This document shows positions 25,774 through 34,776 of a DNA stretch of 64,000 bases, one piece after another (the first letter of the stretch is position 1; each line of letters begins with the position of its first letter). The position numbers were made by a program, and so were the translations under genes. This DNA is from DATKUK01 sp035530655 (GTDB lineage: Bacteria > Planctomycetota > Phycisphaerae > UBA1845 > DATKUK01), in assembly GCA_035530655.1 (NCBI GenBank), contig DATKUK010000119.1, positions 15,740-79,739 of the forward strand. Reading direction: 5' to 3'. A model generated the notes under the pieces. It saw only the letters and a program-made list of their open reading frames with translations, was not told where the DNA came from and did not search any database.

Positions 25774-28298
25774 ATCCCGACCGCCTCCGCCGCGAGCCTC
25801 TCGACCGCCGTAATCTCCCCAGGCCCAAGATCGTACAGGCGATATACGAGCCGGTCGATCAAACCGTCCAGCCGCACCATGAACGCTGCGGTCTCGCGCA
25901 CCCCGGTCGTGTCACCGGACTTCTGTACAGTCTCGTGCGTTGCTGCCAGGGCGGTCATCATCCTGGCTGCATGTGCCAATGGACGCTGGACGACGACCGT
26001 CGGCGCCTTCGCCAGCCCGCACCGCGCAGCCAAGTCGTTCGCGTCGTCACCAGCCGGTCCGGACTGCAAAGATCGTATCATCCGGCGCAGGAGTGGGTTC
26101 TGATCCTTCGGCAGGCGATACGCGACGTACGGCGGCAGCCTGAGGCTCTGCAAATGCGACACTTTCACTTGCGGGAACGATCGCTGTGCAGCGTCGCCAA
26201 ACGCCAACCGATGCAAACACGCGATCAGCTTCGAGTTCAGCAGCGCCAGGACGTAGTCGTCGTCCCAATCGTCTACACCATAAAACGCCAGCGCGCTGTT
26301 GCGGAAGTAGGTCGGCTCGCGGTGCGCAGCGGCGATTGGGCGATTGGCCGTCTGCCGCAGCAGCAGTCGCGCCCGGCTGTACGTCGTGGGCGCAGCGATC
26401 CGCCAATACCGCCCGTCGACCGACTGCAAGTCGAGTCGCAGCCACATCTTGGCCGGCCCGAGTCGATAACGCGACACGTCGCGCCCCAGCCGGATAGGCG
26501 CCCATTGTCCGTCCATAGGTCGATCGGAGATCAACAGTCGAGCGCTGTTGCCCGTGTGCACGCCCGGGTCGCCGAAAGTCTTGGGGGCCAGCGGCTCGAA
26601 TCGCGTCACCTTCCGCACAACTCCCTGCGGTAACGATGGCGCGACGCGCACGCGCCGCGGGCCACCACGGCGCGGCCAAGGCGGGGCAGGCGACTTGCTG
26701 CCTGCTCGCGTGTCCTCGCGTCGAACCAGCACGTAGACCCCTGCCGGCCCGGTCACCCCGCTGAAGCCGTCCTCGCCGACCTCCGTCACAGGCTCAACCA
26801 GCGACGCACGTTGCTCGACTGCCCGACGAAGGCGTCCGTATCCGCTGAGGTCGGACACCTGCAGCGGAAGCACCAGACCTACATAAGCACTTGGCCCGAC
26901 GAGCGTTACGGCTCGCTCCAGGAAGAGCCCGTGCGTCGACCGCCAGCCGGAAAACCCCTGGTAATGCCCCAACCAGTAGTCCACCAGCGCCGTCGGCGCC
27001 GCCTGACGTTGCCGCCCCGAAAACGATATCCAGGGCGGGTTGCCGACCACCACATCGAACCCCCGACGCCCATCCCGCCGAAACACAGCGTCGAATGCCG
27101 CCGGCCAGTCCAGCGGCGGCGCGCCGGAAAGCCCCAATTCCGGCTGCGACGGTGTGGCCTCCGTGTCGTCTGGGCCGCGCCCCACAACGGAGTCACCCCA
27201 CTTGAAGTGGTCATCAAGCGTCGGGGCTGCCGCGCCCACCTGTAGAGACAGGCACGTCCTGGCCAGCTCGACGCCGACAGGATCTGAATCGACACCGAAC
27301 ACGCAACGGGCCAGCACCATCCTCCGCAGCCACCCACGACCAGACGTCGTATCCAGCCAACCCAAAGCGTCGCCCACACCACGCTCGATGAGCCACTCGC
27401 GTACCGTTTCGGCGATGGCTTCGACTGTGGCCGCGAGAAACTGCCCGCAGCCCATGGCTGGGTCCAGCACCGCAAAGTCAAGCGCGTCGGCCAGCAAGCG
27501 CCGCGCGGTTGCCTTCGTTGGCTTTGCGTTCTTCCCTATGCCGTTAGCTACGGCCTCAAGATGCTCGCGCAGCGCCGGCTGGACCGCTTTGGCTACAACT
27601 TGTTGCACGATTGCATCGGGTGTGTAGAAGCTCCCCGTGGCTTTTCGCCCCGTTCGTGAGCCTCGCACGGTCAGCCGAACCGGCACGGTGGGCTCACCTG
27701 TACGACGTCTCGCAGCGTCCTCCGTCACCGGGTGCAGGCAGACAGCTATCACCCGTTCGTGCAGCCAGCCGAGCCGTTGCGGATCGCTCGGTGCGAGATC
27801 GGCAGGTTTGCTCTGATCGGTGGTTTCACGTAGCAGATCGAGCACTTCGGCCAGCACAGCGTCGGAGACCCGGTGGCGGCGCAGGAATCGCACGGCATCG
27901 AGCCACACCGGATCCGCACGGCGTCCTGCTTGCCGCAGTCGTCCCGCCAGCAGTGGACCCACGTAGACGCGGCGCTCCGACGCATCGGCAAGGTCACGCA
28001 GAGCCCGATCAAGTTGCCTGCCCAGGTTTACGTCCTTACGGGCAGGCCGCGGCGATTCGCCGCCGTCGCTCAGCCCGCCCGCGTTGACCTGCAAGAGCAG
28101 GACGACACGGTACAGCAACAGTGCTGCCGCCCGATGCAAGCACCCCAGCCGTTGCGGTTGAAGCGGGATCGTCCAATTGCGTTGGGCGAGCGCACCGGCC
28201 AGAAGCCCTTCTGCAAGACACGGCAGCGCCTGCCTGACCGCCCGATCGACCACCCGCGCCGGCGTCACGGATCGGTGTTTGCCCTGCGATCGACTCAT
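25770..28298 (-). CDS. N6-adenine DNA methyltransferase, Eco57I/PglX class
   Basis: 842 residues from the ATG at 28298; upstream in-frame starts would overlap the divergent gene at 28369. GSFYTP (about 222), motif I LDPAMGCGQF (about 278-287) and motif IV VVGNPPWISF (about 417-426) define a gamma-type N6-adenine methyltransferase. The C-terminal half (about 520-800) looks like the target-recognition domain of type IIG or PglX-like enzymes. The N-terminal 200 residues are basic and helical; I could not identify a PD-(D/E)xK or other nuclease motif. No restriction or BREX partner genes are next to it; instead the RNase HII-like gene overlaps its stop. It may be a stand-alone methylase or a diverged type IIG enzyme. 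Confidence 0.82.
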   Translation of the reverse strand: MSRSQGKHRSVTPARVVDRAVRQALPCLAEGLLAGALAQRNWTIPLQPQRLGCLHRAAALLLYRVVLLLQVNAGGLSDGGESPRPARKDVNLGRQLDRALRDLADASERRVYVGPLLAGRLRQAGRRADPVWLDAVRFLRRHRVSDAVLAEVLDLLRETTDQSKPADLAPSDPQRLGWLHERVIAVCLHPVTEDAARRRTGEPTVPVRLTVRGSRTGRKATGSFYTPDAIVQQVVAKAVQPALREHLEAVANGIGKNAKPTKATARRLLADALDFAVLDPAMGCGQFLAATVEAIAETVREWLIERGVGDALGWLDTTSGRGWLRRMVLARCVFGVDSDPVGVELARTCLSLQVGAAAPTLDDHFKWGDSVVGRGPDDTEATPSQPELGLSGAPPLDWPAAFDAVFRRDGRRGFDVVVGNPPWISFSGRQRQAAPTALVDYWLGHYQGFSGWRSTHGLFLERAVTLVGPSAYVGLVLPLQVSDLSGYGRLRRAVEQRASLVEPVTEVGEDGFSGVTGPAGVYVLVRREDTRAGSKSPAPPWPRRGGPRRVRVAPSLPQGVVRKVTRFEPLAPKTFGDPGVHTGNSARLLISDRPMDGQWAPIRLGRDVSRYRLGPAKMWLRLDLQSVDGRYWRIAAPTTYSRARLLLRQTANRPIAAAHREPTYFRNSALAFYGVDDWDDDYVLALLNSKLIACLHRLAFGDAAQRSFPQVKVSHLQSLRLPPYVAYRLPKDQNPLLRRMIRSLQSGPAGDDANDLAARCGLAKAPTVVVQRPLAHAARMMTALAATHETVQKSGDTTGVRETAAFMVRLDGLIDRLVYRLYDLGPGEITAVERLAAEAVGI

Positions 28299-28368
28299 AG
28301 CCCGAGCACCAAACCCCCGTCGTAAAGAGTCACGTCCGTCGACTGAGCTTCGATTATAATGCGGGGCG

Positions 28369-29121
28369 GTGACTATCACCCGGACAATCTCGCTGGTGGG
28401 CTTGCTGGTGTTGGTCCAGGCCCGCGCCTTGCCGTCGGCCGACCTGACCCGCGACGGCGTGATCATCGGCACGATCGAGCCGCCCGACGTGCTCCAGTCG
28501 ATCGCCGCCGTGGACCGCGAAAGCAAGCAGACCGTCACCGGCCAAATCGACCGCCGCCACGGGGCCTTCCGGATTGCCGGGCTGATCGTGGGTCGGCGCT
28601 ACGACCTCGTACTAAAGACCACGCTGGGCCGCATTGAAGGCGCCGACATGTCCGTCGAGCCCGCCAACTCGAGCACCACCGCCAGCCGTCCGGCGACGAA
28701 GCCGGCATCCCGTGCGTTCGGCGATTCCGACCGAGACGCGATCGAACGCCTCGTGGCCGGACCGCAGCGTTTTGCCGACGAGGTGCGAATCCTGCTGCTG
28801 AACGGCGTGGGCGAACGGGCCGCCGTGCTCGTCGAGAAGCTGCGCACCCGACGCTTCCACCAGAGCAAGCCCGATGAAGTCATCTGGCGTGTCGAGCTGT
28901 GGTATTTTGCCTTCTGGTACGGCGGCTGGGCGAGGCAGCCACATGCCGAACGCGTACTCTACCGTCAGCGGATGCCGCGCGGTCAGTTGGATGCGACCAC
29001 TTGGGTTTTCACGGACAAACTGGGTGGGGTCGTCGCTCGCCGCTCGGATGATGCCCGGCCGCTGTCGTTCCGCATTCCCGACAAGTTGGACCCAGCCAAA
29101 GGACGTGTAGCCAAGCCATGA
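28369..29121 (+). CDS. Secreted protein of unknown function
   Basis: 250 residues starting at GTG 28369 with a signal peptide (TISLVGLLVLVQARALPSA). The N-terminal 80 residues look like a small beta domain (GVIIGTIEPPDVLQS, FRIAGLIVGRRYDLVL), a carboxypeptidase-regulatory-like pattern. A Thr/Ser/Ala-rich linker follows, then a helical C-terminal part rich in Trp and Arg. No named family was recognised. A perfect TATAAT at 28355-28360 sits nine bases before the GTG without a good -35 box, so the message may be nearly leaderless. The stop overlaps the next ATG, so the two genes are co-translated. Confidence 0.7.
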   Translation: MTITRTISLVGLLVLVQARALPSADLTRDGVIIGTIEPPDVLQSIAAVDRESKQTVTGQIDRRHGAFRIAGLIVGRRYDLVLKTTLGRIEGADMSVEPANSSTTASRPATKPASRAFGDSDRDAIERLVAGPQRFADEVRILLLNGVGERAAVLVEKLRTRRFHQSKPDEVIWRVELWYFAFWYGGWARQPHAERVLYRQRMPRGQLDATTWVFTDKLGGVVARRSDDARPLSFRIPDKLDPAKGRVAKP

Positions 29122-30014
29122 GCGATCCACACCCATCCGGCACTCAACGCTTCGTCCGGGTGCTCCGCGCCAATTCCGGTACGGTTGTCGCCGTGCTGGT
29201 ACTGGTGGCGGCGTGGGCAGGGCTGTTGGCCTTCCGCACACCGATACGTGTACGGTGGTGGACGTGGAAGCTGCAACGGGCCACCGAGCCGGTGGAGCGG
29301 TTATCCTACGCCGGCGCCCTGGCCACCTACGCCGATCGAGCCGTCAATCCCGTCGGAACGCTTCTGGATCACCCGGACCAGGCGTTGCGGCTGCTGGCCG
29401 TCGACATCCTCAGCCAGGCCCGCTGCCGACAGGCCCAGCCGTACCTGCTTAAGGCCATGCGCGACCGCGATGAGGATGTCCGCTACACCGCTGCGCTGGG
29501 TCTGGCCCGCTGGCAGGGCGAGCGGGCCTTGCCGGTGCTCGCATCGATGCTGAACGATCGTGACGAGCTGACCGTCTGCGCAGCGCTGGTCGCATTGCAG
29601 CGTGTCGGTTCGCGCGAGGCCGCCAGCCTTGTGACGGCCAAACTCGCCGACGACGAGTCCGTGGCCGTGCTCGTGCAAGCGATTGAGTGCGTCCACGTGA
29701 TGGGCAGTACGCAAGCCGTGCCGCGACTGCTGGCGCTCCTTGAGGACGATCGGACCGTCACGGTTCTGCCGGCATTACAGCGGCAGGTGCAGCGGTTCGT
29801 TGAGAGCCGTCCCGACAAACTGGCTGAGGCGAATCTGCCCACTTCGCTGCCGGCGACCATCGATTTCGGCGCGACCGTCGCCGACCATGCCGCCCAGGCC
29901 TTAAGGGCCGTCACCGGTGAGAGCTTTGGATTCGACTCACGCGATCCGCCCGAACGGCGCCGCCAGGCGATCGACGCGTGGCACCTCTGGTGGGCCGGTC
30001 AGCATACGATGTAG
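29118..30014 (+). CDS. HEAT-repeat protein with N-terminal membrane helix
   Basis: 298 residues. One membrane helix (VVAVLVLVAAWAGLLAF, about 23-39) is followed by HEAT/PBS-type helical repeats in which Arg/Asp-rich turns recur (HPDQALRLLAVDIL, DRDEDVRYTAALGLARW, DRDELTVCAALVALQRV, DDESVAVLVQAIECV). Such repeats bind proteins, and here they would face the periplasm or the membrane surface. The ATG overlaps the previous stop by ATGA, so the pair probably acts together. The specific role is unknown. It converges with rseP, only 12 bases away. Confidence 0.82.
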   Translation: MSDPHPSGTQRFVRVLRANSGTVVAVLVLVAAWAGLLAFRTPIRVRWWTWKLQRATEPVERLSYAGALATYADRAVNPVGTLLDHPDQALRLLAVDILSQARCRQAQPYLLKAMRDRDEDVRYTAALGLARWQGERALPVLASMLNDRDELTVCAALVALQRVGSREAASLVTAKLADDESVAVLVQAIECVHVMGSTQAVPRLLALLEDDRTVTVLPALQRQVQRFVESRPDKLAEANLPTSLPATIDFGATVADHAAQALRAVTGESFGFDSRDPPERRRQAIDAWHLWWAGQHTM

Positions 30015-30026
30015 CGTAGCGCGGGG

Positions 30027-32297
30027 TCAGCCGTTCCACTTAATGATGTCTTGTATCGTGATGAAGACGAAGGCCACGATGATCAGCGCCAACCCCACGA
30101 GCTGCGTGATGACCTGAAGTCTGAGGCTGACCGGCTTGCCTTTGATCTTCTCGATGATCAGGAACACCATAATCCCGCCATCCACGATCGGCAATGGCAA
30201 AAAGTTGATTACCGCCAGACTCACGGAGATGAATGCCAGAAAGTACAGCAGCTTCGTTACGCCGACGCCCGCGATGTCCTTGCCCATCTTCACGATGCCC
30301 ACCGGCCCGGAGATCCGCTCGATCCCCACCGTGCGACTGATGATGATCCGCTCGATCGTCAGGTAGGTCGAATAGACGAAGTACCCGGTCTTCTTCATGC
30401 CGATCCAGAGGGCCCGGACGGGGTTGCTCGCCTGGAGCATGATCGTGTCCGGCTCGGGCCTGATGTCCTCGACCGAGTAACGAACCCGCATGAGCCACGG
30501 ATCGAGCCGCTCGGGGGTGACGGTGGCCGTTCCGCTCTGACGCTCACCGCTGAGCCGATCGGCCCACTCGACCGTGACCTCTGCCTGTGGTGCATCACCC
30601 AGCGCCTCGCGGCATAGCTCCTGCACGGTGAGCCAGTACGGCAGCACCAGCAGCTTGCGTCTGCCCTCGCTCTGCACGTAGATCTGGCTCTTGCCGTTGA
30701 TGCTCAGGAGGTGGGCCGTGCCCGGCAGGTCGAGCGCAGCCGACAGCGACCACGGCACCGGCAGCGCCGCTTCCGATCGAACGCCGCCGTACTCCCATGC
30801 GAGCGTGACGGTTGTACCCGCACGCTCCCGTAACAGAGCGACCAGATCGTGCCAGGTTGCCACGGGCTCGGCATCGACCGACACGATCCTCGCACCGCGT
30901 GGAATCCGCAGGTCGTCGTGGACCGGCCAGCCCTCGCGCGTATCGGCAACGATCAGTTCGTCGGCGTCCTGTCCCTCGAAGTTCAGCCCCACCATCGGCT
31001 CGCCGCGGCCGAAGATGCTCACGGGGCGATGCGGGCGAACCACCAGCTCCATGCGCTTGCCCCGCCGCTGAATCGTCACGTTCAAATCCTGCCCGTCGTT
31101 CTCGTCGATGCTGCGGCGAACCTCGTGGACAGTCGGGGTGTCGAGGTCGGCCCAACGGACGATCACGTCGCCCACCTCGAAGCCGCGATCCCGGGCCTCT
31201 TCGGTGACTGGATCACCCGCGCTCACGACAAGCGCCTCTTCGGCAGGGCTGTTCTCCTGGACCTGCGTCACCACACAACGAGGCAGCAACCCCAGCAGCG
31301 TGGCGCTGGTTTCGTCGCCTCGTACCTGCTGGACGAAGCTCAGGTTCGCCCGCGCGCGACACGTGACCGGCTTGGTCGGGGAGTCAGCGACGTTGGGATC
31401 GACCGGTCGTTCGGCCGACACTTCGATTTCGCGTCCTTGCGCCCGCTGTAAGAGCAGAAAGTAATCGTAGAAACTGTCGATCTTGTGGCCGTCGATCGCC
31501 ACGATGGTGTCACCGGCCCGAAGCCGGTCCACCACCGGATGAGCCTGATCTTGAAGCGCCGAAAACGCCACGCGCCGCGTCAGACCCGGCCCGATCCCCA
31601 CCTGAAGCACTTTTCGCTGCTCGTTGTACTCCGGAGGCACTTGCAGCGAGGCGTCCTTGCCCGACCGCTGGACATCGAACTGCAACGTCTCGTCACGGTC
31701 CGCCAGGGCGATGGCCATCATCACGTCATTGAAGTCGTCCATCCATCGGCCGTTGATCCGCGTGATGACGTCCCCCGTTTGCAGCCCGTAGCGCTCGGCC
31801 GGCGAGTCGGGCACGACATAGCCGACCTTGGCCGGCAGCGATTCCATCCCCACCATGAAGACGACCATGAACGCCAAAGCCGCAAACACCAGGTTCATGA
31901 TCACCCCGGCGCTGACGATCAGGGCGCGTCTGCCCACCGACTGCGCGGTGAACGATCGGGGATCGGACGCGGCCGTCCACTCCTTCTCCTTGTCGAGCGA
32001 GAAGTCCTCCTGCCCCAGCATCTTCACGTACCCGCCCAAAGGCAAAACGTTCAGCGCATAGCGCGTCTCGCCCCGCGTGAAACCCACCACCTCCTTGCCG
32101 AAGCCGATCGCCAGCTTGTCCACGCGAACGCCGCAAAGCTTGGCCATCGAGAAATGGCCCAGTTCGTGGAACAGAATTACGATGGAAAAGCCGACCAGGA
32201 CCTTCACGATGGGCAGGATAGCGCCCACGATGGCCAGCAGCGCCGACAGCACGCCGTCGGCGTTCGGTGCGGAAAGGGTGAGCGATTCGGCTAGCAT
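30027..32297 (-). CDS. rseP: RseP-type site-2 protease with extra PDZ domains
   Basis: 756 residues, well above the usual 420-450. The zinc motif HELGH (H44, E45, H48) lies in the first membrane helix, and the second zinc-site motif NFLPLPIVDGG is near residue 700, with a helix on each side. The intervening extracytoplasmic part contains at least three PDZ-like segments (SPAERYGLQTGDVITRINGR, LRAGDTIVAIDGHKI, DRGFEVGDVIVRW and possibly RIPRGARIVSVDAEP). RseP cleaves membrane-anchored anti-sigma factors and leftover signal peptides inside the inner membrane. Dxr lies 36 bases upstream on the same strand, a common dxr-rseP arrangement. The added PDZ domains may widen substrate gating (inference). 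Confidence 0.92.
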   Translation of the reverse strand: MLAESLTLSAPNADGVLSALLAIVGAILPIVKVLVGFSIVILFHELGHFSMAKLCGVRVDKLAIGFGKEVVGFTRGETRYALNVLPLGGYVKMLGQEDFSLDKEKEWTAASDPRSFTAQSVGRRALIVSAGVIMNLVFAALAFMVVFMVGMESLPAKVGYVVPDSPAERYGLQTGDVITRINGRWMDDFNDVMMAIALADRDETLQFDVQRSGKDASLQVPPEYNEQRKVLQVGIGPGLTRRVAFSALQDQAHPVVDRLRAGDTIVAIDGHKIDSFYDYFLLLQRAQGREIEVSAERPVDPNVADSPTKPVTCRARANLSFVQQVRGDETSATLLGLLPRCVVTQVQENSPAEEALVVSAGDPVTEEARDRGFEVGDVIVRWADLDTPTVHEVRRSIDENDGQDLNVTIQRRGKRMELVVRPHRPVSIFGRGEPMVGLNFEGQDADELIVADTREGWPVHDDLRIPRGARIVSVDAEPVATWHDLVALLRERAGTTVTLAWEYGGVRSEAALPVPWSLSAALDLPGTAHLLSINGKSQIYVQSEGRRKLLVLPYWLTVQELCREALGDAPQAEVTVEWADRLSGERQSGTATVTPERLDPWLMRVRYSVEDIRPEPDTIMLQASNPVRALWIGMKKTGYFVYSTYLTIERIIISRTVGIERISGPVGIVKMGKDIAGVGVTKLLYFLAFISVSLAVINFLPLPIVDGGIMVFLIIEKIKGKPVSLRLQVITQLVGLALIIVAFVFITIQDIIKWNG

Positions 32298-32333
32298 GAA
32301 ACCTCCGCGTCACAAGCGACAGCATCAACACAA

Positions 32334-33518
32334 TCAGGAAACGTCGCGGCGGGATTGTACCGGATCGGCCCGGCCCACACAAAGCTGCGCAACGTGCCGA
32401 CGGGCCCACCCGTCGGCTGACAACAACTGCTCCAGCGATGGGTTGGGCACCACCTCGTGGGCCGACAAGGCCGACGCCGTCAGGGCGGTAATGTCTCCGA
32501 AACGGATGCGTCCGGCTCGAAACAGCTCCACCGCCGCTTCGTTGGCCGCGTTCAGCACCGCACCGGCCGTCCCTCGCTTGCGCGCCACCTCGTACCCCAG
32601 ACGCAACGCGCCGAAGCGCTCATGATCGGGCTGCTCAAACCGCATCGTGCCGATCCCGCCGATCTCGAGACGTCGGCTACAGCACGGGCGGCGCTGTGGA
32701 TACGTCAGTGCATATTGTATGGGTGTCCGCATGTCCGGCGTGCCCATTTGTGCGATCACCGAGCCGTCACAAAACTCGACCATTGAATGCACGATCGATT
32801 CCGGGTGAATAACCACCTCGATCTTGTGGGCTGGTACGCCGAACAGCCAGCACGCCTCCACGATCTCCAGCGCCTTGTTCATCATCGTGGCCGAGTCGAT
32901 CGTGATCTTCGGACCCATATCCCAGGTGGGATGTTCGAGCGCCTGTTCCAGCGTGGCGGCCGCGATCTGTTCCGCCGACCATGTGTAAAACGGCCCGCCC
33001 GACGCGGTCAGGTAGATTCGCCGCACCTCCTCGGGGCGCCCCGCCTGCAAGGCCTGGAAGATGGCCGAGTGTTCGCTGTCCACCGGCACCAGCCGGGCCC
33101 CACTGAGCCGCGCCAGCGGAACCAGTAGCGAGCCGGCCACCACCAACGCTTCCTTGTTGGCCAGGGCCACACGCCGCCCCCTCTCCACCGCTGCCAGCGT
33201 GGCCGGCAGACCAGCAGCCCCCACAATCGCCGCCAGCACCACGTCACAGTCGAGTTGCTCCACCAGATCCGCCGCCGCCGTCGGTCCGACCAGCACACGA
33301 CACCGCCGCCCGATCCGGTCGGTCAGCCGGCGCTCGCTCGATTCGTCAGCCAGCGCCACCGCCTCAGGCGCCAAAACCTCCGCCTGCTCGGCCAGCAACG
33401 ACCACGACGAGCCGGCCGACAGCCCCACCACGCGGTAGTCGGCACCCAGTTCGCGGATGACCTGCACCGCACTGGTTCCAATCGAACCGGTCGAGCCAAG
33501 AAGAATGATACGGTTCAT
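32334..33518 (-). CDS. dxr: 1-deoxy-D-xylulose 5-phosphate reductoisomerase
   Basis: 394 residues, the usual length. It converts DXP to 2-C-methyl-D-erythritol 4-phosphate with NADPH, the committed step of the MEP isoprenoid pathway. The nucleotide-binding loop GSTGSIGTS is at residues 8-16, VALANKEALVVAG follows, the metal-site region VPVDSEHSAIFQ is near 148, and the substrate region GPKITIDSATMMNKALEI is near 205-222. Cytoplasmic. It probably forms an operon with rseP downstream. Confidence 0.96.
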   Translation of the reverse strand: MNRIILLGSTGSIGTSAVQVIRELGADYRVVGLSAGSSWSLLAEQAEVLAPEAVALADESSERRLTDRIGRRCRVLVGPTAAADLVEQLDCDVVLAAIVGAAGLPATLAAVERGRRVALANKEALVVAGSLLVPLARLSGARLVPVDSEHSAIFQALQAGRPEEVRRIYLTASGGPFYTWSAEQIAAATLEQALEHPTWDMGPKITIDSATMMNKALEIVEACWLFGVPAHKIEVVIHPESIVHSMVEFCDGSVIAQMGTPDMRTPIQYALTYPQRRPCCSRRLEIGGIGTMRFEQPDHERFGALRLGYEVARKRGTAGAVLNAANEAAVELFRAGRIRFGDITALTASALSAHEVVPNPSLEQLLSADGWARRHVAQLCVGRADPVQSRRDVS

Positions 33519-33753
33519 CAGACGCTAGCGTCCCTCGGCGTGAATCGGCCCTGGCTGCATCGCCTTCACTATAGAACTGCTGCCAAGGGGTTTCAAGGTG
33601 GCCCGCTCGGCGTATCGCGCCGCTGAAAACCCACAGAGTCCGCGCCATATGCTCGCGCCCGATCCAACACCACACCACCGCCCTGCGGCTGTTTTTCGTG
33701 TGGGCCTGCGTGGAATGGCATCGTGCACACCGCTCACGGCAGGCCTCGCACCG

Positions 33754-33782
33754 TTGTCCCCCTGCCGGACCCTGTTTATAAT
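33754..33782 (+). promoter_or_regulatory. Sigma70-type promoter for the rhomboid gene
   Basis: TTGTCC (33754-33759) and a perfect TATAAT (33777-33782) are spaced by 17 bases. Transcription would start near 33789, about 47 bases before the ATG at 33836. The remaining part of the 317-base gap between dxr and this gene has no supported feature. Confidence 0.7.
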
Positions 33783-33835
33783 CAGAGCGCCTCAGGCTTG
33801 CACTGCCGTTCCAGCGACGGAATTTGATCCGGACC

Positions 33836-34708
33836 ATGGGTTGGCAAGATCGATCATATTCCGGCTATGACCCACCCGGCGGGCCACGCCCCACGACCCA
33901 TTGGGTCTGGCCGCCGCTGACCAAGTGGGTCCGCAATCTGCTGATCATCAATTTCGGCGTGTTCTTGCTGGACCTGATCCTCCGTAACGGCGGCTCAACG
34001 TTTATACCCCGCGAGTTCAGATTTCAGGTATACGAAGCCACGGCGGGCCTGCAAGTGTGGCGGTGGCTGACGTACCAGTTCGTACACGGCAACGCCCGTC
34101 ACATCATCTGGAACATGGTCGGGCTGTATTTTTTCGGGCCCGAACTCGAACGAACGTTCGGAACCCGAAGATTCCTTGCTTTCTACTTGAGTTGCGGCGC
34201 TGTAGGCAGCCTGTTCTACACCGTGCTGGTGCTGACCACGAGGGCGCAGGACTACGGCATGGTGGGTGCCTCCGGCGCGGTGCTGGGTCTGCTGGCCGGC
34301 TGTGCCGTCCTGTTCCCGCGTATCATGATCTTCGGGATCATCCCGATCCGGATCGTGGCGGTCATCTTCGGACTGATCTACTTGCTCAGCTCGCTCGACC
34401 CCGCCTCGGGTCAGCGCCTCAGCGACGCGTGCCACTTGGGCGGGATGGCTGCGGCGGTGGTCTGGATTCGCTACCTTCGTCGAGGCTCCAGATGGATCAC
34501 CCGCACGCAGGAACGAATCCGGCAGAGCGCGTGGAAGCGCAAGAGGCGGCTGCTTGAGCTGGAGCGAGAGGAGGTCGATCGCATCCTGGCGAAGGTCCAT
34601 ACGGAAGGCATGCACAGCCTCACCCGGACCGAGAAGAAGATACTCCAGCAGGCCAGCGAGCGGCAGCGCCGCGAGGAGCGCGAAATCGAACGCGGCAGCC
34701 GACTGTAG
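33836..34708 (+). CDS. Rhomboid-family intramembrane serine protease
   Basis: 290 residues with six membrane helices. The catalytic Ser is in VGASGAVLGLL (about residue 145) and the catalytic His in DACHLGGMAAA (about 199). The helix-2 to helix-4 features HGNARHIIWNMVGLYFFGPELE and the GTRRFLAFYL turn are typical of rhomboids. The C-terminal 80 residues are a basic, helical cytoplasmic tail rich in Arg and Glu. The ATG at 33836 is preferred over an in-frame TTG 12 bases upstream. Rhomboids cleave membrane proteins within helices; the substrate is unknown. Confidence 0.92.
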   Translation: MGWQDRSYSGYDPPGGPRPTTHWVWPPLTKWVRNLLIINFGVFLLDLILRNGGSTFIPREFRFQVYEATAGLQVWRWLTYQFVHGNARHIIWNMVGLYFFGPELERTFGTRRFLAFYLSCGAVGSLFYTVLVLTTRAQDYGMVGASGAVLGLLAGCAVLFPRIMIFGIIPIRIVAVIFGLIYLLSSLDPASGQRLSDACHLGGMAAAVVWIRYLRRGSRWITRTQERIRQSAWKRKRRLLELEREEVDRILAKVHTEGMHSLTRTEKKILQQASERQRREEREIERGSRL

Positions 34709-34776
34709 TCGCACCCAGGCGCTTGCCGCCGAATGAGTGAACGGACAACGAGAAGGCAGTCGGCGAGGACACGGAC

